The notes beneath the pieces are model-generated. The model ran no database searches, had not been told where the DNA came from, and saw only the letters and a list, made by a program, of their open reading frames with translations. A stretch of DNA of 64,000 bases from Catellatospora vulcania (GTDB taxonomy: Bacteria; Actinomycetota; Actinomycetes; Mycobacteriales; Micromonosporaceae). Positions 63,002-64,000 of this stretch are shown piece by piece. The first letter of the stretch is position 1. Each line of letters opens with the position of its first letter. The position numbers were made by a program, and so were the translations under genes. Location: assembly GCF_009720385.1 (NCBI RefSeq), contig NZ_ML769301.1:770911-834910 (forward strand), written 5' to 3'.

Positions 63002-64000
63002 ATGACGTCACCGATCGGCCTGCACCGGGTCCTGGAACCGAGCGGCGTATTGCCCCAGGCAGCGCTTCGCTTGGACAATTCAGCCGAAATCGGAGCGGAC
63101 GAGGTGCGTGTCGCCGTCGAGCGGCTCAACCTCGACGCGGCGAGCTTCCGGCAGCTGGCCACCAAGCACGACGGCGACGGTGCGGCGGTGCGCGCCGAGG
63201 TTCTGGAGATCATCGGCGCCCGCGGCAAGATGCAGAACCCGGTCACCGGGTCCGGCGGCATGCTGATCGGCACCGTCGAGGCCGTCGGCCCGCAGTCGCC
63301 GCTCGGCCTCAGGGTCGGCGACAAGGTCGCCACCCTGGTCTCCCTCACGCTGACCCCGCTGTCGATCACCGACGGCCTCAAGCACTGGGACGGCGGCAGC
63401 GAGCAGGTGCCCTGCGAGGGCCACGCGATCCTGTTCGCCCGCTCCATCGCCGCGGTGCTGCCCGGTGACCTGGACCCCGAGCTGGCCCTGGCCGTGATGG
63501 ACGTGTGCGGCGCACCCGCGCTGACCGCCCGGGTCGTGGCGAAGTACGACAGCCCGACCGTCGCCGTGATCGGCGGCGCGGGCAAGAGCGGCTCCCTGTC
63601 CCTGGCCGCCGCGAAGGCCGCCGGAGCGAGCCGCACCGTCGGCGTCGTCCCTGTCGAGCGTGAGCGCGCCATGCTGGAGTCTGCGGGCCTGGCCGACGTG
63701 GTCGCGCTGGCCGACGCCCGCAACCCGGTGGCCCTGGCCGAGGCGGTCGAGGCGGCGCTCGGCGGGAGGGCCGCGGATGTGACCGTGGTCTGCGTGGACG
63801 TGCCCGGCTGCGAGCACGGCGCGATCCTGTCGACCGCCGACGGCGGCACGGTGATCTTCTTCTCGATGGCGACGAGCTTCGCGGCTGCGGCACTCGGCGC
63901 GGAGGGCCTGGCCGCCGACGTGACGATGCTGGTCGGCAACGGGTACGTGCCCGGCCACGCGGCGTACGCGCTGGATCTGCTGCGGCAGGTGCCCGCGGTG
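63002..64000 (+). CDS. kdd: L-erythro-3,5-diaminohexanoate dehydrogenase (partial, runs off the right edge)
   Basis: At least 333 residues from ATG 63002 (AGGAGA upstream), open to the window end; the known enzyme is about 340-350 residues, so little is missing. It oxidises 3,5-diaminohexanoate with NAD(P)+ in lysine fermentation. The start LHRVLEPSGVLPQAALRLDN and GKMQNPVTGSGGMLIGTVEA, LTPLSITDGLKHWDGGSEQV, VMDVCGAPALTARVVAKYDS and VAVIGGAGKSGSLSLAAAKA (Rossmann) match the family. It is divergent from kamA, which provides the precursor. Confidence 0.93.
   Translation, partial: MTSPIGLHRVLEPSGVLPQAALRLDNSAEIGADEVRVAVERLNLDAASFRQLATKHDGDGAAVRAEVLEIIGARGKMQNPVTGSGGMLIGTVEAVGPQSPLGLRVGDKVATLVSLTLTPLSITDGLKHWDGGSEQVPCEGHAILFARSIAAVLPGDLDPELALAVMDVCGAPALTARVVAKYDSPTVAVIGGAGKSGSLSLAAAKAAGASRTVGVVPVERERAMLESAGLADVVALADARNPVALAEAVEAALGGRAADVTVVCVDVPGCEHGAILSTADGGTVIFFSMATSFAAAALGAEGLAADVTMLVGNGYVPGHAAYALDLLRQVPAV

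Noticed and set aside
1-64000. tRNA, rRNA, CRISPR arrays and intact IS ends
   Set aside because: None was found by eye on either strand; only the ISL3 remnant indicates mobile DNA. A tRNAscan or CRISPR search would be decisive.

Overview
This window is high-GC DNA of a filamentous actinomycete. Third codon positions are strongly G/C, GTG and TTG starts are common, several genes look leaderless, and secreted glycan-acting enzymes carry ricin-type lectin domains. LacI, ROK, ArsR and XRE/MmyB regulators and an NB-ARC/TPR regulator are typical of Streptomyces and Micromonosporaceae. HAF-repeat proteins, a WD40 remnant and an AAGGGCACCTTC-type hairpin make Micromonosporaceae (for example Catellatospora or a relative) my best guess; this is inference. 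I see no rRNA, tRNA, CRISPR array, phage genes or intact insertion sequence.

Region 1 (1-10.1 kb) is a secreted polysaccharide-degradation region. It holds two GH43-like enzymes with near-identical ricin lectin tails, a Tat-exported M23-like protein, a DUF1996 protein, a discoidin plus beta-helix protein, and a LacI regulator. The sites GGCAATCGATTGCC and GGCAATCGCTTGCC lie before the last two. Gene remnants (GAD-like, NarL-like) lie at 4.4-5.2 kb.

Region 2 (10.1-25.8 kb) is mixed accessory DNA. It holds a trypsin-like protease, an NB-ARC/TPR regulator, a GH18 chitinase, a secreted three-repeat protein, an ISL3 transposase remnant, a membrane protein, an XRE/MmyB regulator divergent from an SDR, decayed genes at 21.3-22.2 kb (a truncated membrane protein, WD40, AraC), a GH16 glucanase under a perfect 22-bp palindrome, a lipoprotein, and galU.

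Region 3 (25.8-39.3 kb) holds an M4 metalloprotease with two P domains, an ArsR-MFS pair, a GNAT gene with a small membrane protein, DoxX, a second MFS, xylA divergent from a ROK (XylR-type) regulator, a DUF4126-like protein, an ArsR-SRPBCC-ABM operon under a nested-palindrome promoter, and an aminopeptidase P.

Region 4 (39.3-45.2 kb) is the most unusual part: five tandem same-strand genes for secreted HAF-repeat proteins. Two have homologous 120-nt leaders with a conserved palindrome exactly 100 nt before the start, and two others share a second leader type. The first four proteins have a vicinal Cys-Cys near the mature N terminus; the fifth lacks it.

Region 5 (45.2-64 kb) holds an ATP-grasp-like protein, a LacI regulator, VOC and two MDR-type dehydrogenase genes with an Lrp regulator. 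Next comes a flavin electron-transfer cluster (ferric-reductase-like protein, FMN-binding protein, ApbE) followed by two membrane proteins. The rest is a TetR/SDR/tautomerase group, an AhpD-like protein, a secreted metallophosphoesterase with six FG-GAP-like repeats, a kinase-like protein, a phosphatase, a methyltransferase, and divergent kamA and kdd. Strong inverted repeats that look like terminators separate many units.
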